Positions 43,601 through 51,527 are shown, counted from the stretch's first letter. The stretch is DNA of 64,000 nucleotides from Piscinibacter lacus (GCF_016735685.1 NZ_JAERRA010000001.1:124001-188000); one strand, 5' to 3'. The notes: generated from the letters alone by a model not told the origin. Made by a program: numbers and translations.

Positions 43601-46450
43601 TCGGCGGGCACGGTCGATCTCAACGGGATCGTCGGTGGCGGCATGGCGCTGACCAGCTTGGCGCTGAACGCCATGACCATCTCGCTCGACGGCAGCGCGA
43701 TCACCACCAGCGGGAACCAGACCTACGCCGGCGCCGTGGCGCTGGGCGCGGACACCACCCTGGCCGCAACTGCACCTGCGAGTACGGTGAGCTTTGGCGG
43801 CACCGTCGACGGCGCACGCTCGCTGTCCGTGTCGGCGGGCACCGTTGACCTCAACGGCGCCGTCGGCGTCGGTACCGCCCTGACCAGCTTGGGGCTGAAC
43901 GCCGCATCCATCCTGCTGGATGGCGGTGCGATCAACACCACCGGCAACCAGAGCTACTCCGGCGCCGTCGCGCTCGGGGCGGGCACCACCCTGACCGCCG
44001 ATGTCGGCACGGTGAGCTTCGGCAGCACGGTCGACGGAGCCCATGCGCTGGCTGTGTCCGGTGGCACGGTCGATTTCAATGCTGCGGTCGGCAGCAGCAC
44101 GGCGCTGAGCAGCTTGACGCTGAACGCTGCCGCCATCGCGCTGGATGGCGGCTCGATCCGAACCACCGACAACCAGACTTACAGCGGCGCCGTCGCCCTG
44201 GGGGCGAACACCGTCCTTTCCGCGGTTGCGGGCACGGTGCGCTTGGACAGCACGGTCGATGGCAACCACATGCTGTCGGTCTCGGCCGGTACGGTGGATC
44301 TCAACGGAGCGGTCGGCGTCGGTGTCGCGCTGAACGGGCTGGAGCTGAACGCCGCATCCATCCTGCTGGATGGCGGCAGGGTCACGACCGCGGGCGGCCA
44401 GCGTTACGCCGGCGCGGTCACCCTGGGCGCAGACACCACCTTGGCCGGGGGCTCCGTGGGTTTCAGCCGCACGGTCGACGGCGCCCAGGCGCTCACCGTT
44501 TCTGGCGGGTCGGTGAGCTTCCAGGACCTTGTCGGCAGCCACACGCCCTTGAGCAGCCTGGATCTGGGCGTCACGTCCATCCTGCTCCAGGGCGGCGCGA
44601 TCACCAGCACGGGCCACCAGACCCACGCCGGCGCCGTCACGCTGGGGGCAGACACCGTGCTGAGCGCAGGCACGGGCACCCTGCGCTTCGGCAGCACGGT
44701 GGACGGCGCACAGACGCTTGCTGTCTCGGCGGGCACCATCAACCTCCAGGGTGCTGTCGGCAGCGGCACCCCGCTCAGCAGCCTGGATCTTTCTGCCGGC
44801 GCCATCCAGCTCAGCGGCGGCGCGATCACCAGCACCGGCAACCAGACCTACACCGGTGCCGTCACGCTGGGTGCGAACACCACCCTGGCCGCAGGGGCCG
44901 GCACCGTGAGCTTCGGCAGCACGGTCGACGGCACCCCCTCGCTCACCGTTTCGGCAGGCACCGTGGACTTCAACGGTGCGGTGGGTGGCAGCACGGCCCT
45001 CGGCATGCTTGAGCTGAGCGCCGGCAGCATCCTGCTGGAGGGCGGCATGGTCCAGACCAGCGCCGACCAGCGCTATCTTGGCGCGGTCACCTTGGGCGTG
45101 GACACCACGCTGACGGCGCCCGGCGGCGAGATACTGTTTGCCGCGGCGGTCGACGGCGCCCATCGCCTGAGTGCCGAGGCCGCTTCCATCGACGTGGCGC
45201 AGAGCATCGGCCTGGGCGCGGCCCCGCTGCGGCTCCGCCTGGTCGCCGGCAGTCTGGACTTCACTTCGTCGACCGTCCGGGCCCAGGAAGTCGAGCTGGC
45301 CACCACCTCGTCCGATCTGCACTTGGCCGACCTGCATCTGACGGGTACGGGCGCAAGCAGCATCGACAGCAGCGGCATGCTGAGCATCGACGGCCTGCTC
45401 GATCTCCAGGGCGGCAGCCTGGTGCTGACGGCCCGTGCGGCACCGAGCGCAAGCACCGCCCTCCTCAGCGGCCCGACGCCGCTGACCTTTGGCAGTCGGC
45501 CCCTGTTCGAGAACGAGGCCGTGATGGTGCAGGGCGCCACCGGCCGGCTTCTCACGGCGGCGGGCAGTCACCTTGCCCTGCGCGCGCCCGCACTGGGGTC
45601 GATACGCCTGGACCGCAACGATCTGGCGGGCCGGCCGGTCAACAGCTTCGGCGGCACCGTCTCGGCTGTCAGCGGCACGGCCGGCGAAAGCAGCACGCTG
45701 CGCTTTGGCAATCCGCCCAGCGGCATCGCGCCGCTCGAACTGGGTGTGGTGCGTCTCAGCGGCGATCAAATCGCCGTGGCGGGCCGCTTCGATCCGCTGG
45801 GGCCGCCCGATGCGCTGCGTGCGGGCATCGAGGCCGACGTGGTGCACCTGCGCGCGGATCGCATCACCACCAACACCGGCGACGACCTGGCCCTGCCGCC
45901 GGCTCCGGATGGTCAGATTCGCGCACGCCTGCCCTTCCTGGCGGCGCAGACGCCGCTGACCCAGCAGCCCTCGCTGAATTTCGAGTTGCTGCTGCCCGCG
46001 GGGGGGCTGCCGATCGGCAATCCCTACGGCGGGCCGGCCACCGAGGACTGGATCCAGACCATCGTCGGCGACGCCGTGGGCGGCCTGGTCGGCGTCCAGC
46101 CCCGCATCGTCGGAGACGCCAGCGCCTTCCGCTTTGTCTTCATCGGGGGTCCGGTCATGCCCGTGCCCTTCTACGATCCGACGGCCTCCAACGTCCGGGT
46201 CTTCTACAACGGCGAGACCGCCCTCACCCCGCAAGAGCAGGGTGCGCTGTCGAGCGTGATCGCAGTCATCGAGCGCGCCCGCCGCGATCGATTCGAAGAG
46301 GCCGTCCGGACGGAGAATGCCGCGTCCCGCCTGCGCCAGGGCGTGATCGCCGAGGTCGGCCCAGGCCGCCCGGCCACCGAAGGCACCGAGGGCCTGCGCC
46401 CCCCGCTCCTCTGCGACCTTGCCAGCACCGGCCTGCGCTGCGCACCGTGA
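37691..46450 (+). CDS. Giant TpsA exoprotein (filamentous-haemagglutinin/HMW1-like) with about 22 tandem repeats
   Basis: This 2919-residue protein starts at ATG 37691. It has an extended signal peptide (about 1-41, ending ASLA). The haemagglutination-activity (TPS) domain follows, with VIDWQGFSIGADETLRI and the hallmark NPNGI at 124-128. A beta-helical region runs to about residue 555, and an array of about 75-residue repeats ((T/S)Y-GAVTLGANT, STVNGARSLSVSAGTVDLNG, SLDGGA) runs to about residue 2460. A non-repetitive C-terminal domain of about 460 residues closes it. Only two cysteines remain after the signal peptide, at 2908 and 2917 next to the C-terminus. HMW1-type exoproteins use such a pair to stay anchored in their TpsB pore. 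It lies between the TpsB gene and the caspase gene, with a GTGA overlap into the latter. Adhesin or biofilm function is the usual role but is not proved here. Confidence 0.94.
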   Translation: MKRSCPTSPLRPAGLRRLGHPLLTPVALASALLMHGGASLALPTGAEVVAGQATVESNGPRQGLVRQGSSKAVIDWQGFSIGADETLRILQPDSRSVLLNRVVGADPSHLLGQMQANGRVFLVNPNGIVFGEGARIDVGSLVASTLPISTVDFMAGLYRFGEDSLVTAEAGTVLNAGTITAHGGTVALVAPLVINRGLIEAREGRVALAAVDRVRVDIEGDGLVLFEARGDQVSQRLDQLGRIQADGGLIQLRAQARSALADTVLNMDGLLQARSLSQRDGRVIIDGGSQGQVVLSGRVEVQGLEAGTRGGSVQVGGQALAVQSGARIDASGDAGGGTVALGGGWQGAALDTVGRAESVGVESGAEIRADATANGRGGEVVVWSDGISRFQGRISARGGSLQGDGGRVEVSGLRGLGFAGSVDTGATAGQSGLLLLDPDSLVIRADGMDPYANPLPAGGDLTISPAALAAVVGDVLLTASDTITFEDSLNLGARDLQVQAGNSIVLEANVAVRARDLSFESTLLVLNANASLGGNSLTVTGATQFMGGSVNTMADQTYTGAVTLGANTTLSSDSGTVSFGSTVNGARSLSVSAGSVDLNGAVGGGTALTSLALNAMSSSLDGGAVSTTGDQSYMGAVTLGANTSLSAGAGTVLFDSTVDGARSLSVSAGTVDLKDVVGGNTALTSLGLTAASILLDGGAVTTTGNQTYNGAVTLGANTTLSATAPAGTVSFGSTVNGARSLAVSAGTVDLNGAVGGSTALTSLELTASSILLDGSAINTAGNQTYTGAVTLGADAALRATAAGSDISFSSTVDGSHKLSIDARDGITFGGAVGATMPLVDLSLFFATLAVGSTVNGTGTATLAPSADGTSIGVAGGAGMLSLSQATLDLFASFGILQIGRDGGTGVITVGALSLPTNTHLQTEGRIELSATVDGARNLSLDGGPVEINGALGSGVALNSLSVDGSSISLGGGTVNTTGNQSYMGAVTLGADTILSATTPAGTVRFDGTVNGARSLSVLAGTVDLNGIVGGGMALTGLGLTAASISLDGGAVSTTGNQTYTGAVTLGANTTLSSDSGTVSFGSTINGARSLSVSAGTVDLNGIVGGGMALTSLGLTAASILLDGGAVTTTGNQTYNGAVTLGANTTLSATAPAGTVSFGGTVDGARSLSVSAGTVDLNDVVGSNTALTSLGLTAASILLDGGTITTSGNQTYNGAVTLGADTTLSATAPAGTVSFGSTVNGARSLAVSAGTVDLNGAVGGSTALTSLELTAASILLDGGAVSTTGNQTYTGAVTLGANTILTSTAGTVSFSNTVDGSHNLSIDASDGITFSGAVGATMPLLDLSLFFATLAVGSTVNGTGTATLAPSADGSSIGVAGGAGMLSLSQATLDLFASFGILQIGRDGGTGVITVGALSLPTDVHLQTEGRIELSATVDGARNLSLDGGPVEINGALGSGVALNSLSVDGSSISLGGGTVNTTGNQSYMGAVTLGANTNLSAGAGTVSFSSTVNGAQALAISGGTVDFNGAVGGVTALTSLGLTAASISLDGGAISTTGNQSYMGAVTLGANTSLSADAGTVSFGSTINGARSLSVSAGTVDLNDVVGGNTALTSLGLTAASILLDGGAVTTSGNQTYSGAVTLGADTTLAATAPAGTVSFGGTVDGTRSLSVSAGTVDLNDVVGSNTALTSLGLTAASILLDGGTITTSGNQTYNGAVTLGADTTLSATAPAGTVSFGSTVNGARSLAVSAGVVDLNGAVGGSTALTSLELTAASILLDGGAINTAGNQTYTGAVTLGANTILTSTAGTVSFSSTVNGARSLSVSAGTADLNGAVGGGTALTSLGLDAMSITLDGAAITTTGNQTYTGAVTLGADTTLAVTAGTVSFSSTVNGAQALAVSGSTVDFNGAVGGVTPLTSLALTAMSISLDGGAVSTTGNQTYSGAVTLGANTTLSAGAGTVSFGSTVNGARSLSVSAGTVDLNGIVGGGMALTSLALNAMTISLDGSAITTSGNQTYAGAVALGADTTLAATAPASTVSFGGTVDGARSLSVSAGTVDLNGAVGVGTALTSLGLNAASILLDGGAINTTGNQSYSGAVALGAGTTLTADVGTVSFGSTVDGAHALAVSGGTVDFNAAVGSSTALSSLTLNAAAIALDGGSIRTTDNQTYSGAVALGANTVLSAVAGTVRLDSTVDGNHMLSVSAGTVDLNGAVGVGVALNGLELNAASILLDGGRVTTAGGQRYAGAVTLGADTTLAGGSVGFSRTVDGAQALTVSGGSVSFQDLVGSHTPLSSLDLGVTSILLQGGAITSTGHQTHAGAVTLGADTVLSAGTGTLRFGSTVDGAQTLAVSAGTINLQGAVGSGTPLSSLDLSAGAIQLSGGAITSTGNQTYTGAVTLGANTTLAAGAGTVSFGSTVDGTPSLTVSAGTVDFNGAVGGSTALGMLELSAGSILLEGGMVQTSADQRYLGAVTLGVDTTLTAPGGEILFAAAVDGAHRLSAEAASIDVAQSIGLGAAPLRLRLVAGSLDFTSSTVRAQEVELATTSSDLHLADLHLTGTGASSIDSSGMLSIDGLLDLQGGSLVLTARAAPSASTALLSGPTPLTFGSRPLFENEAVMVQGATGRLLTAAGSHLALRAPALGSIRLDRNDLAGRPVNSFGGTVSAVSGTAGESSTLRFGNPPSGIAPLELGVVRLSGDQIAVAGRFDPLGPPDALRAGIEADVVHLRADRITTNTGDDLALPPAPDGQIRARLPFLAAQTPLTQQPSLNFELLLPAGGLPIGNPYGGPATEDWIQTIVGDAVGGLVGVQPRIVGDASAFRFVFIGGPVMPVPFYDPTASNVRVFYNGETALTPQEQGALSSVIAVIERARRDRFEEAVRTENAASRLRQGVIAEVGPGRPATEGTEGLRPPLLCDLASTGLRCAP
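39359..45072 (+). repeat. Tandem array of about 22 coding repeats, mostly 219-231 bases each
   Basis: Unit starts, marked by (T/S)Y-GAVTLGA, recur near 39359, 39586, 39811, 40042, 40633, 40864, 41089, 41320, 41551, 42136, 42361, 42586, 42817, 43048, 43273, 43498, 43723, 43954, 44179, 44404, about 44623 and 44848. Two units (40042-40632 and 41551-42135) carry an extra segment of about 360 bases encoding VGSTVNGTGTATLAP and ITVGALSLPT. Units vary by six-base indels (SATAPAG versus SAGAG). Later units (after about 43950) are more diverged. Confidence 0.92.
40042..43047 (+). repeat. Higher-order duplication: two successive five-unit blocks of about 1.5 kb
   Basis: Block 40042-41550 (1509 bases) and block 41551-43047 (1497 bases) share the same order: one long unit, two variable units, one unit with DVVGSN and one unit with SLAVSAG and TSLELTA. 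The long units are almost identical. Unit 39811-40041 before the first block and the start of unit 43048 after the second also match the block's edges, as expected from unequal recombination. Confidence 0.8.
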
Positions 46451-47856
46451 ACCGCATCTTGAGTCGAAAGTCACCCCCTTCAAAGGCCTGGCAGACCCAT
46501 CGACGACAGCTCTGCCAACTGCCGATCGCGCTGGCCTGCGGGCTGGGTGCGGGCCTGGGTGCCGCCCCCATCCAGGCGACCGAGAGCGACGAGGTCCGGC
46601 TGGCCCTGCTCATCGGCAACCGTCACTATCCCTCGCCCTACGACCTGCCCCCGGTCCACAAGAACGTGCGGGATCTGCGGGCCGCGCTGGAGCGCTGGGG
46701 CTTCGTGGTCACCGAGGCCGTGGACCTCGCGCCAGCGGCCCTGCTCCAGGCCATCCAGTCCTTTGGGCAGCTCGCACGCCAAGCGCCTGAGGATGCGACC
46801 GTGCTGTTCTATTTCACGGGTCACGGGCTGCAAGTCGAAGCCGAGAACCTGATGGTGGGGGCCGGCATCAGCCCGGCGCATGCAGCCGATCACCTGCTTC
46901 GAAGCAGCCTGCAACTCACGCGCGACGTGATCGAGCAGTTGCCGCAGCGGGCCACCGGCCTGTCGATTGCGGTGATCGATGCCTGCCGCACCTCCCTCAA
47001 GGAGGCCCTGCAGGGCGGCGGCCTCAACCAGGTCGAGGCCCCCACCGGATGCCTCATCAGCTTCGCCACGGCCGCGGGCAAGCCGGCGATCGCGCCCGCC
47101 GTCGAGACGCAGAACACCTTCTACACCGGCTCCCTGGTCAAGGTGCTGCAGCAAGCGGACGGCGAGCTTTCTTTCCCGGACCTGTTCCGCCTCGTCAAGC
47201 GCGATGTGCAGCAGGTGATGGAGGCGCACCCGGTGGCCGCCATCCGCCAGCTTGCCCAGGTGCCCTTTATTGCCGAGAACGCACCCCGGCGGTCGCGGCT
47301 CGCTCCCCGCAGCCGCGCTGCGGCTGCGCCGCAGGCCGCCAGCGCACCCGCCGAGGCCCGCCCCGAAGACGAAGCCCGATTGCTGGAGGCCCTGGAGCAG
47401 GCCAGTTGGCCGGCCGATGTGCGCAAGCTGGCGGAGGACTACCTTCAGCGCTACCCGCAGGGCCGGCTGAGAGGACGTGCGGAAGTCATGCGCGACGGCG
47501 CCAGCCAGGCGGCCGAAGCGCTGCAACGTCGCGATGTTCGGCTTTACCGCAGCGCCTTCAACATGACGGAGGCCTCGCCAAGCGTCGTCGACGACCTGCG
47601 CAAAGCCGCCCGGGGCGACAAGGACGCCGCGGCACGGCTCGGCCGCCTGCACACCCAGCGGCAAACCGGGGCGGAACGCAGCCGCTACGAGGGTTGGATG
47701 GCCTATGCCGCCGCGCTCGGGAACGGCATCGCCAGCTACGAGCTGGCCCTGCACTACCGCAAGGTCGACCAGCCGCTGCTGGCGGCCCAGTTCGAAAGCC
47801 GGGCGCGCGAGCTGGGCTACACGCCGCCGCCCTCGCTGGACCACCTGCGCAAATAG
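46447..47856 (+). CDS. Exported caspase-family (C14) cysteine protease with C-terminal Sel1/TPR-like helices
   Basis: This 469-residue protein starts at GTG 46447, overlapping the adhesin stop as GTGA. A signal peptide at about residues 20-45 (ALACGLGAGLGAAPIQA) indicates export to the periplasm. The peptidase domain (about 50-275) has LALLIGNRHY, the catalytic His in YFTGHG (H126) and the catalytic Cys in VIDACRTS (C180), both intact. After an Ala/Pro/Arg linker (about 285-310), a helical region includes DAAARLGRLHTQRQ and GWMAYAAALGNGIASYELALHY, which look like degenerate Sel1 or TPR repeats. Tight coupling to the TpsA gene suggests it acts on, or with, the secreted protein; the substrate is unknown. 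Confidence 0.9.
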   Translation: MNRILSRKSPPSKAWQTHRRQLCQLPIALACGLGAGLGAAPIQATESDEVRLALLIGNRHYPSPYDLPPVHKNVRDLRAALERWGFVVTEAVDLAPAALLQAIQSFGQLARQAPEDATVLFYFTGHGLQVEAENLMVGAGISPAHAADHLLRSSLQLTRDVIEQLPQRATGLSIAVIDACRTSLKEALQGGGLNQVEAPTGCLISFATAAGKPAIAPAVETQNTFYTGSLVKVLQQADGELSFPDLFRLVKRDVQQVMEAHPVAAIRQLAQVPFIAENAPRRSRLAPRSRAAAAPQAASAPAEARPEDEARLLEALEQASWPADVRKLAEDYLQRYPQGRLRGRAEVMRDGASQAAEALQRRDVRLYRSAFNMTEASPSVVDDLRKAARGDKDAAARLGRLHTQRQTGAERSRYEGWMAYAAALGNGIASYELALHYRKVDQPLLAAQFESRARELGYTPPPSLDHLRK

Positions 47857-47936
47857 CGCCCCGTGGCCGGGGCAGCCGCCGTGGCTTGTCTCTTCTGACC
47901 TTGCATCGTCTGTCAACGACGACAGCTCGGCGCACC

Positions 47937-47963
47937 AAGAAAAAAGGCCGGCACAAGCCGGCC
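47937..47963 (-). terminator. Rho-independent terminator at the end of the ribosomal cluster
   Basis: On the minus strand a perfect 7-base stem GGCCGGC/GCCGGCC with a TTGT loop is followed by TTTTTTCTT, about 56 bases after the rplQ stop. The plus strand has no T-run after the same hairpin, so it is not a terminator for the caspase gene. Confidence 0.88.
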
Positions 47964-48019
47964 CGATGGGCGTGAGCGGAGTCGTCAGCCGCGCCGGAGG
48001 GCAGCGGCCGACGGATCGC

Positions 48020-48415
48020 TCAGGCGGCGGCCACTTCGACCGGCGCCGCGTCGACGGCCGGGCGATCGACCAGCTCGACGAAGGCCATCGGCGCGTTGTC
48101 GCCGACGCGGAAGCCCATCTTCAGGATGCGGGTGTAGCCGCCCGGACGGGTCTGGTAGCGCGGGCCCAGCTCGGCGAAGAGCTTGATCACGTTGTCACGA
48201 TTGCGCAGGCGGTCGAACGCCAGGCGCTTGTTGGCCAGGGTCGGCTGCTTGGCCAGGGTGATCAGCGGCTCGACGACGCGGCGCAGTTCCTTGGCCTTGG
48301 GGACCGTGGTCTTGATGGCCTCGTGCTCGATCAGCGAGTTGGCCATGTTGCGCAGCATCGCGAGGCGGTGGCTGCTGGTGCGGTTGAGCTTGCGAAGGCC
48401 GTGACCGTGACGCAT
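48020..48415 (-). CDS. rplQ: 50S ribosomal protein L17
   Basis: This 131-residue protein has [24 protein letters not shown] and the typical [21 protein letters not shown]. It is the last gene of the alpha operon, 103 bases after rpoA and followed by an intrinsic terminator. A short Ala/Val-rich tail ([10 protein letters not shown]) extends past the conserved core. Confidence 0.98.
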   Translation of the reverse strand: MRHGHGLRKLNRTSSHRLAMLRNMANSLIEHEAIKTTVPKAKELRRVVEPLITLAKQPTLANKRLAFDRLRNRDNVIKLFAELGPRYQTRPGGYTRILKMGFRVGDNAPMAFVELVDRPAVDAAPVEVAAA

Positions 48416-48518
48416 GGTGAAAGTCCTTTTGAGGGTTTTGAATACGCGCCCGCCGGATCAGGTACGGGCGCGGGGACCGGGCCGCCGAAGCGGCCCCGGA
48501 CAGGGGATCAGCCCAGGA

Positions 48519-49538
48519 TCAGCGCTTGTCCAGACCTTGCGGCGGCCAGTTCTCGAGACGGGCGCCGAGGGTCAAGCCACGCGAGGCCAGCACTTCCTTG
48601 ATTTCGTTGAGCGACTTGCGACCCAGGTTGGGGGTCTTCAGCAGCTCGGTCTCGGTGCGCTGGATCAGGTCGCCGATGTAGTAGATGTTCTCGGCCTTCA
48701 GGCAGTTGGCCGATCGCACGGTCAGTTCGAGCTCGTCGACCGGGCGCAGCAGGATCGGGTCAAAATTGCCCGGGCCCGAGCGGGCTTCGCTGAGCGCGAC
48801 GCCGCCGGTCTCGAACATCTTGCCGACATCCACTTCCAGTTGGGCGAAGACAGCGAGCTGTTCGACCAGGATCTTGGCCGAGGCACGCACGGCTTCCTCG
48901 GGGGAGATGGCGCCGCTGGTCTCGATTTCCATGACCAGCTTGTCGAGGTCGGTGCGCTGCTCGACCCGGGCGTTCTCGACCGCATAGCTCACGCGACGAA
49001 CCGGCGAGAAGGAGGCGTCCAGCACGATACGGCCGATCGACTTGCTGCTCTCGTCGCCATAGCGGCGCATGTTGCCGGGCACATAGCCCCGGCCCTTCTC
49101 GATCTTGATCTGCATGTCGAGCTTGCCGCCGGCCGACAGATGCGCGATCACGTGGCCCGGGTTGATGATCTCGACGTCATGCGGCGTCTGGATGTCGGCG
49201 GCGGTCACGACGCCCTCACCCTCCTTGCGCAGCACGAGCGTGACCTCGTCACGGCTTTGCAGCTTGAACACCACGCCCTTGAGGTTGAGCATGATGTGGA
49301 CGACGTCTTCCTGCACGCCATCGATGGCCGAGTACTCGTGCAGCACGCCGGCGATCACGACCTCGGTCGGGGCGTAGCCCACCATCGAGGACAGCAGCAC
49401 GCGGCGCAGGGCATTGCCCAGGGTGTGGCCGTAGCCGCGCTCGAAAGGCTCGAGCGTCACCTTGGCGCGTTCGACGCCAGGGCTGCTGGGCAGCTTCTCG
49501 ACGTTGATGGCTTTCGGCTTGAGCAAGTTGGTTTGCAT
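48519..49538 (-). CDS. rpoA: DNA-directed RNA polymerase alpha subunit
   Basis: This 339-residue protein has the N-terminal dimerisation domain ([21 protein letters not shown]) and a C-terminal domain with [29 protein letters not shown] and the [19 protein letters not shown] helix-hairpin-helix. It binds UP elements and activators. It lies between rpsD and rplQ as in other beta- and gammaproteobacteria. Confidence 0.98.
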   Translation of the reverse strand: MQTNLLKPKAINVEKLPSSPGVERAKVTLEPFERGYGHTLGNALRRVLLSSMVGYAPTEVVIAGVLHEYSAIDGVQEDVVHIMLNLKGVVFKLQSRDEVTLVLRKEGEGVVTAADIQTPHDVEIINPGHVIAHLSAGGKLDMQIKIEKGRGYVPGNMRRYGDESSKSIGRIVLDASFSPVRRVSYAVENARVEQRTDLDKLVMEIETSGAISPEEAVRASAKILVEQLAVFAQLEVDVGKMFETGGVALSEARSGPGNFDPILLRPVDELELTVRSANCLKAENIYYIGDLIQRTETELLKTPNLGRKSLNEIKEVLASRGLTLGARLENWPPQGLDKR

Positions 49539-49641
49539 CAGGTCTTCCCGTCAATACCCTCGGCTCGTTACACCGATAAGGCTGATGAACCGCCCGCACC
49601 GAAACTCGAAGAGCTCCACCTGCGGGACCGGAATAGGCCAA

Positions 49642-49682
49642 GCGCTCCGCGACGTCGCCCGCAGGCGACGGTCGCGGAGCGC
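49642..49682 (-). other. Long two-part hairpin between rpsD and rpoA
   Basis: GCGCTCCGCGAC pairs perfectly with GTCGCGGAGCGC, enclosing a second GTCGCC/GGCGAC stem. It starts 10 bases after the rpsD stop in a 154-base gap. Without a U-tract it is more likely an RNA-processing or stabilising element, or a weak pause, than a terminator. Confidence 0.6.
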
Positions 49683-49692
49683 AGGGCGCGGA

Positions 49693-50316
49693 TCAACGCG
49701 AGTAGAGCTCGACGATCAGCGACTCGTTGATGTCCGAACCGAACTCGTCGCGGTCGGGCGTCTTCTTGAACACACCTTCAAGCTTCGCCGCATCGACCTG
49801 GACCCAGCCGGGCATGCCGATCGACTCGGCCAGCTTGACCGCGTCGACGATGCGAAGCTGCTTCTTGGACTTTTCGCGCACGCCGATCACGTCGCCCACC
49901 TTGACCAGGTAGGACGGGATGTTCACGGTGGAGCCGTTGACGGTGATCGCCTTGTGCGACACGAGCTGGCGAGCTTCCGCGCGGGTCGAGCCGAAGCCCA
50001 TGCGGTACACGACGTTGTCGAGACGCGACTCGAGCAGGGTCAGCAGGTTCGAGCCGGTGTTGCCCTTGCGGCGCTCGGCTTCGGCAAAGTAGCGGCGGAA
50101 CTGGCGCTCCAGCACGCCGTACATGCGCTTGACCTTCTGCTTCTCGCGCAGTTGCAGACCGAAGTCCGAGGTGCGGGAACCCGAGGTGCGGCCGTGCTGG
50201 CCGGGCTTGGTCTCGAACTTCGACTTGTCGCTGATCGGGCGGCGGGCGCTCTTCAGGAACAGGTCGGTGCCTTCACGGCGGGAAAGCTTGGCCTTGGGGC
50301 CGAGGTAACGTGCCAC
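49693..50316 (-). CDS. rpsD: 30S ribosomal protein S4
   Basis: This 207-residue protein begins with GTG ([18 protein letters not shown]) after AAGGA. The S4 RNA-binding domain is visible ([31 protein letters not shown]). In Escherichia coli S4 is the autogenous repressor of the alpha operon; an equivalent target was not identified here. Confidence 0.98.
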   Translation of the reverse strand: MARYLGPKAKLSRREGTDLFLKSARRPISDKSKFETKPGQHGRTSGSRTSDFGLQLREKQKVKRMYGVLERQFRRYFAEAERRKGNTGSNLLTLLESRLDNVVYRMGFGSTRAEARQLVSHKAITVNGSTVNIPSYLVKVGDVIGVREKSKKQLRIVDAVKLAESIGMPGWVQVDAAKLEGVFKKTPDRDEFGSDINESLIVELYSR

Positions 50317-50409
50317 GGTGCGTCCTTCTTGGAGGTCTGACGCGAAGGCCGGGCCGGCTCATCGCGCGAGTCCGGCGGCTCAAGAGCACTTCCGGACGGT
50401 GGGCTTCAC

Positions 50410-50425
50410 GAAGTCCTGCGACTTC
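50410..50425 (-). other. Small hairpin upstream of rpsD
   Basis: A GAAGTC/GACTTC stem with a 4-base loop lies on the transcript between rpsK and rpsD, downstream of the larger UUCG hairpin. Role unknown. Confidence 0.45.
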
Positions 50426-50434
50426 AAGCAAACC

Positions 50435-50463
50435 GCCGGCCGCGCACCGAAGTGCGCGCCGGC
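50435..50463 (-). other. Stable UUCG-tetraloop hairpin between rpsK and rpsD
   Basis: On the minus-strand RNA, GCCGGCGCGCAC-UUCG-GTGCGCGGCCGGC forms a 12-base stem with one bulged C and an extra-stable tetraloop. It lies in an unusually long 190-base gap (50317-50506) and has no U-tract after it. It may be an mRNA-stability or S4-binding element; this is inference. Confidence 0.6.
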
Positions 50464-50506
50464 GTAGGGAACAGATCCCCCTGAGGGGACCCGACCCGCA
50501 GATCGA

Positions 50507-50911
50507 TCAGATGCGGCGACGCTTCTGGGGGCGGCAGCCGTTGTGCGGCACGGGCGTCACGTCCGAGATCGACGCGATGCGAATGCCGAGCGAAGCCAGC
50601 GCGCGCACCGAAGACTCGCGACCCGGGCCGGGGCCCTTGATCTCGACGTCCAGGTTCTTGATGCCCTGCTCCTGGGCGGCACGACCGGCCACTTCAGCGG
50701 CAACCTGCGCAGCGAAAGGGGTCGACTTGCGCGAGCCCTTGAAGCCCTGGCCACCACTCGACGCCCAGGCCAGGGAATTGCCCTGACGGTCGGTGATCGT
50801 GATGATGGTGTTGTTGAACGAGGCGTGAACGTGCGCGATGCCGTCGGGAATGTTCTTGCGAACCTTCTTGCGGACACGGGCGGCAGCGTTGTTGACGGGT
50901 GCTTTGGCCAT
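50507..50911 (-). CDS. rpsK: 30S ribosomal protein S11
   Basis: This 134-residue protein has [40 protein letters not shown] and C-terminal [13 protein letters not shown], all diagnostic. It is followed by a 190-base gap with hairpins before rpsD. Confidence 0.98.
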   Translation of the reverse strand: MAKAPVNNAAARVRKKVRKNIPDGIAHVHASFNNTIITITDRQGNSLAWASSGGQGFKGSRKSTPFAAQVAAEVAGRAAQEQGIKNLDVEIKGPGPGRESSVRALASLGIRIASISDVTPVPHNGCRPQKRRRI

Positions 50912-50961
50912 GCTGTTTCTCTCTTGAACTCGGGCGTGGACGCGGAATCAGCGACGGCAGG

Positions 50962-51327
50962 TCACTTCTTCAGCGCTTGCGGGCCCTTGCGCGGACCCTT
51001 GCGGGTGCGGGCATTGGTGCGGGTGCGCTGGCCACGCGTGGGCAGGCCACGGCGATGGCGGAAGCCCCGGTAGCAACCCAGATCCATCAGTCGCTTGATG
51101 TTGATCGTGGTCTCGCGGCGCAGGTCGCCCTCGATCGTCAGCTTGCCGACTTCTTCGCGGATCTTCTCGAGATCGCTGTCGGTCAAGTCCTTGATCTTCT
51201 TGCTGAAGGGGATGCCAGCACTGGCGCAGATCTTCTGCGCCGTGGTGCGGCCCACGCCGTAGATCGACGTGAGACCGATCTCGGTGTGCTTGTGCGGCGG
51301 GATGTTGATACCGGCGATACGTGCCAT
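50962..51327 (-). CDS. rpsM: 30S ribosomal protein S13
   Basis: This 121-residue protein has [37 protein letters not shown] and the basic tail with [17 protein letters not shown]. It follows rpmJ, opening the alpha-operon section. Confidence 0.98.
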   Translation of the reverse strand: MARIAGINIPPHKHTEIGLTSIYGVGRTTAQKICASAGIPFSKKIKDLTDSDLEKIREEVGKLTIEGDLRRETTINIKRLMDLGCYRGFRHRRGLPTRGQRTRTNARTRKGPRKGPQALKK

Positions 51328-51413
51328 GGTGTCCTCTGAATCTCTTTAGCTTGTGCTCACGCGAGCCCGAGCTGGGAACCGACCGGGGTCGGAGGCCAGT
51401 CGGCGGCCGGCGT

Positions 51414-51527
51414 TCAGCCTTGCCGCTGCTTGTGGCGGGGGTCGGTGCAGATCACCCGCACGACGCCGTGGCGTCGGATGATCTTGCAATTGCGACACAT
51501 CTTCTTGACCGATGCCGAAACCTTCAT
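51414..51527 (-). CDS. rpmJ: 50S ribosomal protein L36
   Basis: This is a 37-codon gene. The translation [21 protein letters not shown] continues to HKQRQG and carries the zinc-binding pattern CRNC, then ICTDPRH, so it is the C+ zinc form. AGGAGA lies before the ATG at 51527. It lies between infA and rpsM, the standard place. Confidence 0.96.
   Translation of the reverse strand: MKVSASVKKMCRNCKIIRRHGVVRVICTDPRHKQRQG

Noticed and set aside
39359..45072. Regular direct repeats that might suggest a CRISPR array
   Set aside because: Repeat units are about 225 bases, translate in one frame and lack the short repeat/spacer layout.
43091..46483. 1130-codon open frame antisense to the exoprotein
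   Set aside because: It simply reflects the repeats of the exoprotein gene in reverse; no start signal and no known domain.
47946..47963. Hairpin as a terminator for the plus-strand caspase operon
   Set aside because: The T-run exists only on the minus strand, so it serves rplQ; no intrinsic terminator was seen after the caspase gene.
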